Positions 16,954 to 25,660 of a stretch of DNA of 64,000 nucleotides are shown here, in pieces. Source of the stretch: Streptomyces sp. PCS3-D2 (GTDB taxonomy: Bacteria > Actinomycetota > Actinomycetes > Streptomycetales > Streptomycetaceae); NCBI RefSeq assembly GCF_000612545.2, contig NZ_CP097800.1:1426001-1490000 (forward strand), in the 5' to 3' direction. The notes below the pieces were generated by a model, which worked only from the letters and a program-made list of their open reading frames with translations, did no database searches and was not told the DNA's origin. The stretch's first letter is position 1. Each line of letters opens with the position of its first letter. A program made the translations under genes and the position numbers.

Positions 16954-18088
16954 CGGGGCTCGCCTCCAGCGGGGTGGTCGCGGCCGCGGGAGCGGTCCCG
17001 AGCTCCAGCCGCCGGTAGAGGTAGTACGCGGCGCAGGCCCCCTCGCTGGAGACCATGGTGGCGCCGAGCGGGCTGCGCGGGGTGCACAGGGTGCCGAAGG
17101 CCTCGCACTCGTGCGGCTTCAGCAGCCCCTGGAGCACCTCGCCGCTGCGGCACTCGGCGGGCTCGCGGGTGTCGATGCCACTGACCGAGAAGCGGTGTTC
17201 GGCGTCGAAGTCGCGGTAGCGCGCGGACAGCCGCCATCCGCTGTCCGGGATCACGCCGATACCGCGCCAGGCCCGGTCGGTGACCTCGAAGACGTCCTCC
17301 AGCATGGCGAGGGCCGCCGGGTTGCCCTCGGGGCGGACGGCGCGCGCGTAGGCGTTCTCGACGGTGTGCTCACCGCGCTCCAGCTGCCGCACGGCCCGGC
17401 GCACGCCTTCCAGGATGTCCAGCGGCTCGAATCCGGTGACCACGACGGGTACGCGGTGGCGCTCGGCCAGCTCCGGGTACTCGCCGACGCCCATCACGCT
17501 GCACACGTGCCCGGCGGCCAGGAAGCCCTGGACGCGACAGCTCGGCGACTTCATGATCGCCTCGATCGCCGGGGGCACCCGGACATGGGAGACCAGCAGG
17601 CTGAAGTTGCGGATGCCGAGCTTCTTCGCCTGGTGGACCGTCATGGCGTTCGGCGGGGCGGTGGTCTCGAAGCCGATGCCGAAGAACACCACCTGGCGCT
17701 GCGGGTTGTCCTGTGCGACGCGCAGGGCATCGAGCGGGGAGTAGACGACGCGTACGTCCCCGCCCTCGCTGCGCACCTGGAACAGGTCGCGGCCGGTGCC
17801 GGGGACCCGGAGCATGTCCCCGAAGGAGCAGAAGATCACGTCGGGGCGGGAGGCGATCTCCAGCGCCTTGTCGATGACCTCCAGCGGGGTGACGCACACC
17901 GGGCAGCCCGGGCCGTGGATCAACTCCACCTGTTCTGGCAGGAGTTGGTCGATGCCGTGCCGGATGATGGTGTGCGTCTGGCCGCCGCAGACCTCCATGA
18001 GGGCCCAGGGCCGGGTCACGGTGGCGTGGATGTCGTCGAGCAGTCGGCGCGCGAGGGCGGGGTCCTGGAACTCGTCGATGTACTTCAC
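16946..18088 (-). CDS. hypD: [NiFe]-hydrogenase maturation protein HypD
   Basis: This 380-aa iron-sulfur scaffold works with HypC to assemble the Fe(CN)2CO unit. The expected motifs are [23 protein letters not shown] and [10 protein letters not shown]. The C-terminal cysteines ([25 protein letters not shown]) hold the [4Fe-4S] cluster. The length is normal. It overlaps hypC by 4 bp and hypE by 8 bp, so translation is coupled through the end of the operon. Confidence 0.97.
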   Translation of the reverse strand: MKYIDEFQDPALARRLLDDIHATVTRPWALMEVCGGQTHTIIRHGIDQLLPEQVELIHGPGCPVCVTPLEVIDKALEIASRPDVIFCSFGDMLRVPGTGRDLFQVRSEGGDVRVVYSPLDALRVAQDNPQRQVVFFGIGFETTAPPNAMTVHQAKKLGIRNFSLLVSHVRVPPAIEAIMKSPSCRVQGFLAAGHVCSVMGVGEYPELAERHRVPVVVTGFEPLDILEGVRRAVRQLERGEHTVENAYARAVRPEGNPAALAMLEDVFEVTDRAWRGIGVIPDSGWRLSARYRDFDAEHRFSVSGIDTREPAECRSGEVLQGLLKPHECEAFGTLCTPRSPLGATMVSSEGACAAYYLYRRLELGTAPAAATTPLEASPVV

Positions 18089-18459
18089 GGCCGGCCTTCC
18101 TCCTGGGCGTGCTGGGGTGCGGTGGCCTCTCCGGCGAGGGGGCCGTCGGCGAACGGCCCGTCGGCGAACGGCCAGGTGGAGTCAGCCCCGGCCTGGGCGG
18201 CCGCTTGCTCCCACGGGTCGCCGAACTCCTCCTGGAGCATGCCGAGTTCCTCGAAGAGGGCCAGGGTCTGCCGGGCCGACTCCTCGTCGAGGCGCTGGAG
18301 GGCGAAGCCCACGTGGACGATGGCGTACTCGCCGACCCGCAGGTCCGGCAGGTACTCCAGGCACACCTCCTTCTGGACGCCGCCGAAATCGACGGTAGCC
18401 ATGCGGGTGCCGTCCTTCTCCCCGATGTCAAGCACTCTGCCGGGTACCGCCAGGCACAT
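18085..18459 (-). CDS. hypC: HypC chaperone with a C-terminal extension
   Basis: This 124-aa member of the HypC/HupF family carries iron on its N-terminal cysteine (MCLAVPGRV, Cys2) with HypD and escorts the large subunit. The core ends near residue 80; usual HypC is 75-95 aa. The extra tail includes [13 protein letters not shown], produced by a 15-bp tandem duplication at 18144-18173. The start lies inside the 3' end of hypF (32-bp overlap). Confidence 0.95.
   Translation of the reverse strand: MCLAVPGRVLDIGEKDGTRMATVDFGGVQKEVCLEYLPDLRVGEYAIVHVGFALQRLDEESARQTLALFEELGMLQEEFGDPWEQAAAQAGADSTWPFADGPFADGPLAGEATAPQHAQEEGRP
18144..18173 (-). repeat. 15-bp tandem repeat inside hypC
   Basis: Two exact adjacent copies of a 15-bp unit (18144-18158 and 18159-18173; plus strand CGTCGGCGAACGGCC) duplicate five residues (FADGP) in the HypC tail. 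The repeat keeps the frame and may vary in copy number between strains. Confidence 0.85.
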
Positions 18460-20833
18460 GGGCTTCTCCTCGCTGTGGGTGGTGCGATTGCTGCTCCGGG
18501 GTGGCGGCCGCCGCCACCATGAGCTGGCCGAGGGACAACCCGCCGTCGTTCGGGGGGACCCGGCCGTGGCGCAGGACGGTGAACCCGCGGGCCCGCAAGG
18601 CGTGGGCGCACGCGGAGGACAGCAGGGTGTTGGCGAAGACGCCGCCGGTCAGCGCGACGGTGTCCAGGCCGTGCCGCTCGCGGGCGAGTGCGCAGAGCTC
18701 GGTGACGAGGGCGGTGACGGCCGCGTGGAAGCCGCCGGCGACCAGCCTCGGGTCCGTGCCCGCGCGTACGTCGGCGACGACGGCGGTCAACAGCGGCGCC
18801 GGGTCGGCGACGACCGGGCCGGCGCCGGGGTGGTCCGGGACGCGCAGCCCGAAGGCGTAGCCGGGGCCGACCGCGGGGGCCCCGAGGGCCGCGGCCTCCA
18901 GCTCGATCGCGGCCTGTGCCTCGTATCCGGCGTGGTGGCAGACGCCCGCCAGCGAGGAGACGGCGTCGAAGAGCCGCCCCATGCTGGAGGTGGGAACGCA
19001 GTTCAGGCCCCGCTCCAGCTGGCGTTCCAGTACCCGCAGTTCGTCGGGCGGGCAGGCGGCGACGCACGGCAGGTCCGGGGTGCGGGCCAGGCCGGCGGCC
19101 CGCAGGTGGGCCAGGGCCATCCGGTACGGGCGCTGCACGGCCGCGTCGCCGCCGGGCAGCGGCACGTAGCCGAGGTGGGCGAAGCGGCTGTAGCCGGCGT
19201 AGTCGGCGAGGAGGACCTCGCCGCCCCACACGGCGCCGTCGTCGCCGTAGCCGGTGCCGTCGAAGGCGACGCCGATCACGGGGTGCTCGCCGTCCAGGCC
19301 GTGTTCCGCGAGGGTGGAGGCGATGTGCGCGTGGTGGTGCTGCACCCGCACCAGCGGCCGGGCTCCGGCCGTGCGCCGCGCCCACCGGGCGGAGCGGTAG
19401 CCCGGGTGCCGGTCCGCCGCGAGGAGGGCGGGGCTGACGCCGGTGATGGACTCCAGCTGGCGTTCGGCGCGTTCGAGGGCGTACTGGGTGGCCAGGTCGT
19501 CCATGTCGCCGATGTGCGCGGACAGCCAGGCCCGGTGTCCCTCGCCGAGGCAGAAGGTGTTCTTCAGGTCGCCGCCCGCCGCCAGGGTCGCGGGAACCGG
19601 CAGGGGCAGGTGCACCGGCAGTGGGGCGTAGCCGCGGGCGCGCCGTACGGTCAGCGTCTCGCCGTCGCAGACCCGCACCACGGAGTCGTCGCACGGAACG
19701 TGGACGGGCCGGTCGTGGGTGAGCCAGGCATCGGCGATCCCGGCGAGTCGCTCCAGCGCCTCCTCGTCGTCGGTGACGATGGGCTCACCGGCGAGGTTCC
19801 CGCTGGTCATGACCAGCGTGCGGGGGCCCGGCGGGTCTCCCGGCAGGCCGAGCAGCAGGTGGTGGACCGGGGTGTACGGGAGCATCACGCCGAGGTCGGG
19901 GCAGCGCGGGGCGACTCCTTCGGCGAGCACGCCGGGCGCGCCTTCGCAGACCGCGGCGGCGGCACGGCGGCGCAGCAGCACGATGGGCCGTACCCCGCCT
20001 TCGAGCAGGGCGCGCTCCTCGGGGCCGACGTGCGCGTACCGTTCGGCGTCGCGGATGTCCCGCACCATCAGGGCGAAGGGCTTGTCGCCGCGGGCCTTGC
20101 GGCGGCGCAGCTCGGCCACGACACCCGCGTGGGTCGCGTCGCAGGCGAGGTGGTAGCCGCCCAGGCCCTTGACGGCGACGATCGCCCCGGCCGCCAGGAG
20201 CCGGCGGGCCCCGGCGATCGGGTCCTCGTCCGGGGCGGGGCGGGGCGGCCGCCCGGTGAGCAGGGCCAGCCGGGGCCCGCACGCCGGGCAGGCGACGGGC
20301 TGGGCGTGGAAGCGGCGGTCGGCGGGGTCGCCGTACTCGCGGGCGCAGTCGGGGCACATGGGGAAGCGGGCCATGGTGGTGTGCGCGCGGTCGTAGGGCA
20401 GCCCGGTGACGATGGTGAAACGCGGTCCGCAGTGGGTGCAGGTGATGAAGGGGTGCCGGTGGCGCCGGTCGGCCGGGTCCGCGAGCTCGGCGAGACAGTC
20501 GGCGCAGGTGGCCACGTCCGGGGAGACGAGCGTCCGGGCGGGGCCGCCGGTGCGGGAGGCGACGATGGTGAATCCGGCGCCGCCCGCGACGGGGACCTCG
20601 TGGTGGTCGACCGCGTCCACGACGGCCAGCGGGGGCGCGTCCGCCGCGAGGTGCTCGCAGAACCGCGCGACGGCGGCCGGGGCGCCCTCGACCTCGGCGA
20701 CGACGCCTTCAGGGGTGTTGGTGACGTGTCCGGTGAGGCCGAGGCCGGTCGCGCGCGTGTAGACGTAGGGGCGGAAGCCGACCCCCTGGACCACGCCGCG
20801 GACGATGACGCGGCGGCGCTGGACCGACTCCAT
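18428..20833 (-). CDS. hypF: Carbamoyltransferase HypF
   Basis: This 801-aa enzyme makes carbamoyl adenylate from carbamoyl phosphate and transfers the group to the C-terminal Cys of HypE. Domains in order: acylphosphatase (GVVQGVGFRPYVYTRA, about residues 11-26); two zinc fingers (CADCLAE with CTHCGPRF, and CPDCAREYG with CPACGPRL); a YrdC-like domain (about 210-390, KGLGGYHLACDA); and a Kae1-like domain (VQHHHAHIAS, FDGTGYGDDG). The length is typical. The start ATG overlaps the hypB stop by one base (TGATG). Confidence 0.97.
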   Translation of the reverse strand: MESVQRRRVIVRGVVQGVGFRPYVYTRATGLGLTGHVTNTPEGVVAEVEGAPAAVARFCEHLAADAPPLAVVDAVDHHEVPVAGGAGFTIVASRTGGPARTLVSPDVATCADCLAELADPADRRHRHPFITCTHCGPRFTIVTGLPYDRAHTTMARFPMCPDCAREYGDPADRRFHAQPVACPACGPRLALLTGRPPRPAPDEDPIAGARRLLAAGAIVAVKGLGGYHLACDATHAGVVAELRRRKARGDKPFALMVRDIRDAERYAHVGPEERALLEGGVRPIVLLRRRAAAAVCEGAPGVLAEGVAPRCPDLGVMLPYTPVHHLLLGLPGDPPGPRTLVMTSGNLAGEPIVTDDEEALERLAGIADAWLTHDRPVHVPCDDSVVRVCDGETLTVRRARGYAPLPVHLPLPVPATLAAGGDLKNTFCLGEGHRAWLSAHIGDMDDLATQYALERAERQLESITGVSPALLAADRHPGYRSARWARRTAGARPLVRVQHHHAHIASTLAEHGLDGEHPVIGVAFDGTGYGDDGAVWGGEVLLADYAGYSRFAHLGYVPLPGGDAAVQRPYRMALAHLRAAGLARTPDLPCVAACPPDELRVLERQLERGLNCVPTSSMGRLFDAVSSLAGVCHHAGYEAQAAIELEAAALGAPAVGPGYAFGLRVPDHPGAGPVVADPAPLLTAVVADVRAGTDPRLVAGGFHAAVTALVTELCALARERHGLDTVALTGGVFANTLLSSACAHALRARGFTVLRHGRVPPNDGGLSLGQLMVAAAATPEQQSHHPQRGEAHVPGGTRQSA

Positions 20834-21702
20834 CAGCGGGGCTGGGCGGCGGGTTGGGCGTGCGGGTGTTCGTGGTCGGGGCCGTGGGTGTGGCCGGGCC
20901 CGTGGTGGTGATGGTGGTCGGCCCCGTGGTCGTGGCCGTGGTCGTGGCCGTGGCCGTGCAGGTGTCCGCGGTCCTGGTTCTGGTCCTGGGTTTGTGCCTG
21001 TGCTTGTGCCTGCTGCCGGCGGGCCATCACCGGAGTGTGCGTCCTGGTCCCGTCGCCGGCCGCGAGCGCCCGGTCCAGCAGGAGCCCCAGGCCCTCGCCC
21101 TTGCGCGCCGAGGTCATGACGATCTCCACACCGGGGTTGACGCGTTCGACGTTGGCGCGGAAGGCGGCCTCGTCGAACTCGACGGCCTGCGCGATGTCGG
21201 TCTTGGTGACGACCACCAGCTGGGCCAGTCCGAAGGCGGTCGGGTACTTCAGCGGCTTGTCCTCGCCCTCGGTCACCGAGGCGAGCACCACGCGCAGCGA
21301 CTCCCCCAGGTCGTAACCGGCGGGGCAGACCAGGTTCCCCACGTTCTCCACGAAGAGGATCCGGGTGTCCTCGGGCAGCCAGCCGTCCAGGTGCCGGCCG
21401 AGCATCCCGGCCTCCAGGTGGCACAGCCCGTCGGTGAGCACCTGCCTGACCGGAACGCCCGAACGGGCCAGCCGACGGGCGTCGTTCTCGGTGGCCAGGT
21501 CCGCGGTCAGCGCCGCGACCGGCACCGCTCGTTCACGCGCCAGGAGCAGCTCGCGCTCAAGGAGCGCGGTCTTGCCGCTGCCGGGGCTGGAGAGCAGGTT
21601 GACCACCGTCGTGCCGCGGGCGGCGAGCCCGGTGCGCAGGGCCCGGGCGGCGTCGTCGTTCTTGGCGAGTACCGCCTGCCGCAGATCGACCACTCGGCAC
21701 AT
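20833..21702 (-). CDS. hypB: HypB nickel-insertion GTPase with a C-terminal His-rich tail
   Basis: This 289-aa GTPase inserts nickel into the hydrogenase precursor. The GTPase core (about residues 25-220) has LLSSPGSGKT, the metal-site region DGLCHLEAGM, ENVGNLVCP and VVVTKTD (NKxD variant). The last ~65 residues are unusual: a Gln-rich stretch (QAQAQAQTQ) is followed by about 17 histidines alternating with Gly/Asp (HGHGHDHGHDHG, then five consecutive His). Metal-storing His stretches in HypB are classically N-terminal, before the GTPase domain; here the stretch is at the other end. Confidence 0.96.
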   Translation of the reverse strand: MCRVVDLRQAVLAKNDDAARALRTGLAARGTTVVNLLSSPGSGKTALLERELLLARERAVPVAALTADLATENDARRLARSGVPVRQVLTDGLCHLEAGMLGRHLDGWLPEDTRILFVENVGNLVCPAGYDLGESLRVVLASVTEGEDKPLKYPTAFGLAQLVVVTKTDIAQAVEFDEAAFRANVERVNPGVEIVMTSARKGEGLGLLLDRALAAGDGTRTHTPVMARRQQAQAQAQTQDQNQDRGHLHGHGHDHGHDHGADHHHHHGPGHTHGPDHEHPHAQPAAQPR

Positions 21703-21705
21703 GGT

Positions 21706-22101
21706 TCAAGCCTCCTCGGGAATCGGTTCGCGGGTACGGGCACCGGCGGGGCCGTCCTCCCAGCGGACGCTGAGGATCTCCAGCTCGCGGCCCGAGAGCA
21801 GTTCGACGTCCGCGGCCCTGCCGCATCCGGGGCAGCACAGCTCAGGAGGCATCCCCACGGCCCAGGTGCCGGGGCAGGCCGCGCAGCGGGCACGGGCCGC
21901 CACGGGTTCGGTGACGAGTTCGGCTCCCGCGAGCAGCGTTCCGGCACAGGCCAGTTCGAAGCAGAAGGCCAGTGCGTCGGGCACCACCCCCGCCAACTCG
22001 CCCACCTTGAGCCGCACGGACGTGACGGCGTGCGCGCCGGCCGCCCCGGCGGCTTCTTCCACCTGGCCCACGACGGCCATGGCGATCGACATCTCGTGCA
22101 T
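21706..22101 (-). CDS. hypA: Nickel metallochaperone HypA
   Basis: This 131-aa protein delivers nickel with HypB. It begins MHEMSIA, whose N-terminus and His2 bind nickel. The zinc domain has two Cys pairs (CAACPG and CCPGC, about residues 73-94). It is slightly longer than usual (about 115 aa), through a polar C-terminal tail. It lies 3 bp before hypB, so the two are probably translated together. Confidence 0.96.
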   Translation of the reverse strand: MHEMSIAMAVVGQVEEAAGAAGAHAVTSVRLKVGELAGVVPDALAFCFELACAGTLLAGAELVTEPVAARARCAACPGTWAVGMPPELCCPGCGRAADVELLSGRELEILSVRWEDGPAGARTREPIPEEA

Positions 22102-22217
22102 CGGACTCCGTCCTGCCGGGGCTCATTACACCGGCGGTACGGAGCTGCGGCCGTCGGGCACGCCGGTGCGCCGCGCCGCCCGTACGCCGTTCGGCGGGGG
22201 CGCGGCGCCGTCCGGCG

Positions 22218-22322
22218 TCACATCCTGCGCATGCGCAGGTAGCGCCTGAGGTCGGGAAGGACCTGGAGCACGACGGCGGCGAGGGCGGCGGCAGCGGCCC
22301 CACTGATGACGGCCTTCTTCAT
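22218..22322 (-). CDS. 34-aa membrane-active-like small protein of the hydrogenase operon
   Basis: This very short gene encodes MKKAVISGAAAAALAAVVL (one hydrophobic segment) followed by QVLPDLRRYLRMRRM, a strongly basic amphipathic end. It has a strong Shine-Dalgarno (GAGGAG, 6 bp before ATG 22322), and its start overlaps the protease stop as ATGA. These features favour a real gene. It resembles the small proteins annotated as DUF6893 beside streptomycete hydrogenases (from memory). It may anchor the otherwise soluble hydrogenase to the membrane; this is inference. Confidence 0.8.
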   Translation of the reverse strand: MKKAVISGAAAAALAAVVLQVLPDLRRYLRMRRM

Positions 22323-22885
22323 GGGGTTCTCCTCAGTTCACGGCGGGGTGCGCCGGCTTCGTCGGGAGCCGGCAGGTCGAGCAGGTCGAGAGCCATGCGG
22401 ACGGCCTCCGGTACGGCGGCGGCCACGGGCGGGCTCAGCGCGATGCCCTCCTCGACGCAGCCGGGCTCGCAGCCGAGGACCAGCGTGCGCCGCGGCGGGG
22501 TGGCGCCGGTCCCGGCGCACAGGGTGTCCAGGAGTGCGAGGACGGTGTCGGGCGACATCTGGTGGCCGTCGAGTGCGGGCCCTTCGCCGGGTCCCGAGGC
22601 CGGTGTGCCGTCTGCGGTCGCGGCCGCCGTACCGGTGCCCGGCTGCACCTCGATGAGGTACAGGGTGCCCGGTTCGCCACCGCGGGCGGTGGCGTCGACC
22701 AGGACGAGCGTGTCGTAGCCGTCGAGGAGCTGGTAGGCGAGGTGGACCCCGCGCACGCCGAAGTCCACCACCTCGACCCCGTCGGGGAGCGGGTGGGCGG
22801 ACAGGGCGCGTACGGTCTCCACTCCGAAGCCGTCGTCGCCGAGGAAGACGTTGCCGATGCCGGCGATCAGGACCCTGGGGTTCAC
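22319..22885 (-). CDS. Hydrogenase maturation protease (HyaD/HupD/HycI family)
   Basis: This 188-aa endopeptidase clips the C-terminal extension of the large subunit after nickel insertion. It begins with the family signature VLIAGIGNVFLGDDGFG, followed by VVDFGVRGVHLAYQLLDGYD and LVLVDATARGG; the nickel-sensing Glu of the family is replaced by Asp at GDDGFG, a frequent variant. A proline-rich insertion occurs at about residues 85-105. The GTG start at 22885 overlaps the upstream gene's stop (GTGA), and the 3' end overlaps the 34-aa gene. Confidence 0.93.
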   Translation of the reverse strand: MNPRVLIAGIGNVFLGDDGFGVETVRALSAHPLPDGVEVVDFGVRGVHLAYQLLDGYDTLVLVDATARGGEPGTLYLIEVQPGTGTAAATADGTPASGPGEGPALDGHQMSPDTVLALLDTLCAGTGATPPRRTLVLGCEPGCVEEGIALSPPVAAAVPEAVRMALDLLDLPAPDEAGAPRRELRRTP

Positions 22886-24303
22886 GCGTCCTCCGGCAGG
22901 GTGACCTCGTCGGGCTGGAAGTAGAGGAAGCGGCCCTGTTCCCGGCGGATGTCGGCGCCGGGGTCGTCCTCCACCGTGACGGCGAGGTGCACTCCCCCGT
23001 CGACGTCGTGCAGGACGGCTTCGACCAGGGCGGAGCGGCCGTGGAGGAAGAGGTCCTGGGCGTCGGTGCGGCGCGGTCCGGGGCGCAGCAGGACGCGGCT
23101 GCCGGGGCCGACGGGGGCTCCGTCGATCGTGATCCGGTCCGGGGCCGGGCCGGCGGGGTCGGCGCCGGCCGGATCCCACCAGGGGGTGTCCGGCTTGAAC
23201 AGCGCCTCCTCGTCGGGGATCCCGGAGGTCTCTTCCGAAAGGTGCGGGCCGGTGACCTCGCGCAGGGAGCGCACCGCTCCGTGCAGCCGTTCCAACACCT
23301 CGGGGGGCAGGGAGTCGGCGAGGTCGACGACCGCGGCCGCCCGGGCGTCGGTGCCGCGGGCCTCGCGCTTCTCCTGGTCGGTCAGGGCCGCCGTGCGCAG
23401 GGCCAGGATCTCGTCGATCTCGGTGGCGTCGTACATGGCGCCCGCGCTCTCGGGCGCGATGGCCGGGTGGTCCTCCAGGATGATCGGGGAGGACAGGACG
23501 ACGTCGGCGCGGCCCGCCTCACCGGCGAGCACCGGCCAGGTGTGGCGGTTCGCGCAGGCGGCGACGGCCTCCCGGGCCCATTCGGGCGGGTCGGTCATGG
23601 AGAGGAAGGAACCGGAGTCGAGCCCCAGCAGGAGGTGGGCGGCGACCAGTGAACGGGGCAGGGCGGCCTCGCGGTCGGCCCCGGTTCCCGCCGCGGGGGT
23701 CCACGGGCTGGTGTTCTCCACGACGGCGGTGAGCCGGAACACCCGGTAGGCGCCGTCGAGTTCCACGGCGCGCAGCCGCAGTACGCCTTCGAGGGGCTCG
23801 GTGCGCCGTACCAGGCGGCCCGCCGTCCGCCCGTCGGCGTCGAGGACGGTCTCGATGTCGTCGCGTGCGGGGCGGGTGAACGGGACGGTGACGCCGTCGC
23901 CGGTCAGCCCGCTGACGGGGACGGCCAGTTCGACGTGTTCCTCGGTTCCTTCGTCCCAGGGCACGAGGACCCGGTCGGCCAGGTGCAGCTCGTCGACGTC
24001 GTCGAAGCCGCCGTCGTCCCGGGCCTGTTGGACCGTGCGCCGCTGCGCGTGCAGGAAACGCAGCTCCAGGGCGAGCGTCGCGTCACCCTTCGGCTCCATC
24101 AGTACCTCGGTCCGCTGGAAGGCGTGCTCGCCGTGCGCGGGGCCCCACGCGGGGGGCACGAGGACGCCGAACTGCCAGCGCATCCGGTTCTTGGCGGCGG
24201 AGGCCCGGTAGGGGTAGAGCACGTACCCTTCGAGGAGGACGGCGTCGGCCACCTGACGGGCGGCGGCGAATCGGGGGTCCGCGGCGGCGGTGGTCGCGGT
24301 CAC
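22882..24303 (-). CDS. Conserved hydrogenase-cluster protein of unknown function
   Basis: This 473-aa soluble, acidic protein has no signal peptide, membrane segment or recognisable catalytic motif. Notable segments are LLEGYVLYPYRASAAKNRMR near the N-terminus and FLYFQPDEV near the C-terminus. Genes of this type are found, as I recall, only beside group 1h hydrogenases in actinobacteria. It overlaps both neighbours by 4 bp, so it is translated with the structural and maturation genes. A role in assembly or stability is inferred from position only. Confidence 0.75.
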   Translation of the reverse strand: MTATTAAADPRFAAARQVADAVLLEGYVLYPYRASAAKNRMRWQFGVLVPPAWGPAHGEHAFQRTEVLMEPKGDATLALELRFLHAQRRTVQQARDDGGFDDVDELHLADRVLVPWDEGTEEHVELAVPVSGLTGDGVTVPFTRPARDDIETVLDADGRTAGRLVRRTEPLEGVLRLRAVELDGAYRVFRLTAVVENTSPWTPAAGTGADREAALPRSLVAAHLLLGLDSGSFLSMTDPPEWAREAVAACANRHTWPVLAGEAGRADVVLSSPIILEDHPAIAPESAGAMYDATEIDEILALRTAALTDQEKREARGTDARAAAVVDLADSLPPEVLERLHGAVRSLREVTGPHLSEETSGIPDEEALFKPDTPWWDPAGADPAGPAPDRITIDGAPVGPGSRVLLRPGPRRTDAQDLFLHGRSALVEAVLHDVDGGVHLAVTVEDDPGADIRREQGRFLYFQPDEVTLPEDA

Positions 24304-25001
24304 GGGGCCGTCCTCTCGGTGAGGCGGGGCCGCAGCCCACCCGGCCGGACGGTCCCGGGCGGGGGCGGGGGTGCGGGATCGGAGGCGCCCAGCAGCGCGC
24401 GTACGGTCGCCTCCCAGGAGGCGAGCGCGTGGCGGGAGCGGTAGGCGAGCAGGTCGGCCATCAGGTCCGCGGGCAGCCGGAGCCAGCCGCAGCCGGGGAA
24501 GTGCTGCTCGATCATCTCCCGCCAGACGGCCACCGGCATCCGGTACGCGGCTTCGCGGTCCCAGGGCACCGGCTCGACCCGGAAGCCCCCGTCGCCGGTG
24601 AAGGCGGTGCCGGAGAACAGCATGAGCAGCGGGACTTCGCCGTCCCGGAGGGCTTCGAAGTACCGGGTCGCGGCGATGTCCATGTCGTAGGTGCAGGGCA
24701 CGACCAGGTCCGTCTCGGTCTCCCCGGTGAAGCCCGGCACCATGACCGGCACCTGGGCGAACTGCACGGGCTGGAGCGTGGTTCCCCAGCGGGAGCGTTC
24801 GCCGAAGAGGTCGGCGAGGCCCTCCGCCTCGGCCGGGCCGTAGCCGCGCCGGGCCGGTTCGATGCGGATCTGGCAGCGCAGGGCGAGGGCGTGCACGCGG
24901 GTGTCCGGGTCGGCGGTGACGCGCAGCCGGAAGACGAGGGTGGGGCCGGCGGCGTACGGGTCGGCCCGCACGCCGGTGCAGGTGAACGCGAAGCCCGTCA
25001 T
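24300..25001 (-). CDS. Conserved hydrogenase-cluster protein (DUF6084-like)
   Basis: This 233-aa protein is predicted soluble and beta-rich, with a central VPVMVPGFTGETETDLVVPC segment and an aromatic C-terminal half (WREMIEQHFPGCGWLRLPAD). No metal-binding motif is evident. The resemblance to DUF6084 is from memory. It overlaps genes on both sides by 4 bp. Co-occurrence with hhySL suggests a function specific to this hydrogenase type, not general maturation, which hypABCDEFX cover. Confidence 0.75.
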   Translation of the reverse strand: MTGFAFTCTGVRADPYAAGPTLVFRLRVTADPDTRVHALALRCQIRIEPARRGYGPAEAEGLADLFGERSRWGTTLQPVQFAQVPVMVPGFTGETETDLVVPCTYDMDIAATRYFEALRDGEVPLLMLFSGTAFTGDGGFRVEPVPWDREAAYRMPVAVWREMIEQHFPGCGWLRLPADLMADLLAYRSRHALASWEATVRALLGASDPAPPPPPGTVRPGGLRPRLTERTAP

Positions 25002-25660
25002 GACCGGTCCCCCGCGGGGGCCGCGGCGGCCACGGGCCGGGCGCGCCGCTCGACCTCGTCGAAGAAGGCGCCGAGCGCGGCCCGTGCCTCGGCTCCTCCG
25101 TCGAAGCCCTGCCACAGCATCCGCATCCGGCCCACCAGTTCGTAGCAGACGTCGATCGGCACGAGGTAGCAGCCGGAGCGCCCTTCCCAGCGGTGCACGA
25201 GGAGCGCTTCCGTGTCCGGTTCGAGAAGGGCGGCCAGCGGTCCGCCGTCGAGGACCTGCTGCCAGGTCTGCGGATCGAGTTCGCTCTCGGTCGCCCCCGC
25301 GGGGCTGGGGTAGAGGGCGACCAGCCGGTCCAGTGCGGCGTTGCGGAAGAAGAAGGCGACGCCGACGGGGATCTGGAGGCGTTCCCACACCCCGGCGTCG
25401 AGCCGGTGGCCGGGGTCGGTCAGGTAGCGGTCGGGGACGGCGCGGTAGCGGCCGGTCCGGGTGCCGGGCCGGTCGAACAGCAGCGCGCAGGCGGTGCAGG
25501 CGCAGACCAGTGTCCGCTTCTCGGTCTCCACCAGGTGGCGGTGCCCGTCCGGGGGCACCGCCGCCCCGCACAGCTCGCAGGTTTCGGGCTGCGGCGGGCG
25601 CGGGGCGGTGAACCGGCGCAGCCCGCGCGGGCCGCCCGCGCCGACGGTGGGCCCGGTCAC
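24998..25660 (-). CDS. Conserved zinc-ribbon-like hydrogenase-cluster protein (DUF5947-like)
   Basis: This 220-aa protein has an N-terminal CELCGAAVP pair and a CACTACALLF pair (about residues 27-62) that form a likely zinc or iron-sulfur site. An HLVETEKRTLVC strand lies between them. The rest contains VGVAFFFRNAALDRLVALYP and a conserved WEGRSGCYLVPID. It resembles DUF5947 from memory. The Cys pairs could bind rubredoxin-type iron, so an electron-transfer role is possible but unproven. The GTG start at 25660 overlaps the NifU-like gene stop (GTGA). Confidence 0.75.
   Translation of the reverse strand: MTGPTVGAGGPRGLRRFTAPRPPQPETCELCGAAVPPDGHRHLVETEKRTLVCACTACALLFDRPGTRTGRYRAVPDRYLTDPGHRLDAGVWERLQIPVGVAFFFRNAALDRLVALYPSPAGATESELDPQTWQQVLDGGPLAALLEPDTEALLVHRWEGRSGCYLVPIDVCYELVGRMRMLWQGFDGGAEARAALGAFFDEVERRARPVAAAAPAGDRS

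Noticed and set aside
16736-20911. Plus-strand open frame of 1391 codons
   Set aside because: It is antisense to hypE, hypD, hypC and hypF, which have full family motifs. Long antisense frames are expected at this GC content.
20833-21035. Highly repetitive GTGGTGATGG-like DNA
   Set aside because: It is explained by the His/Gln-rich coding tail of hypB, not by a separate repeat array or CRISPR.
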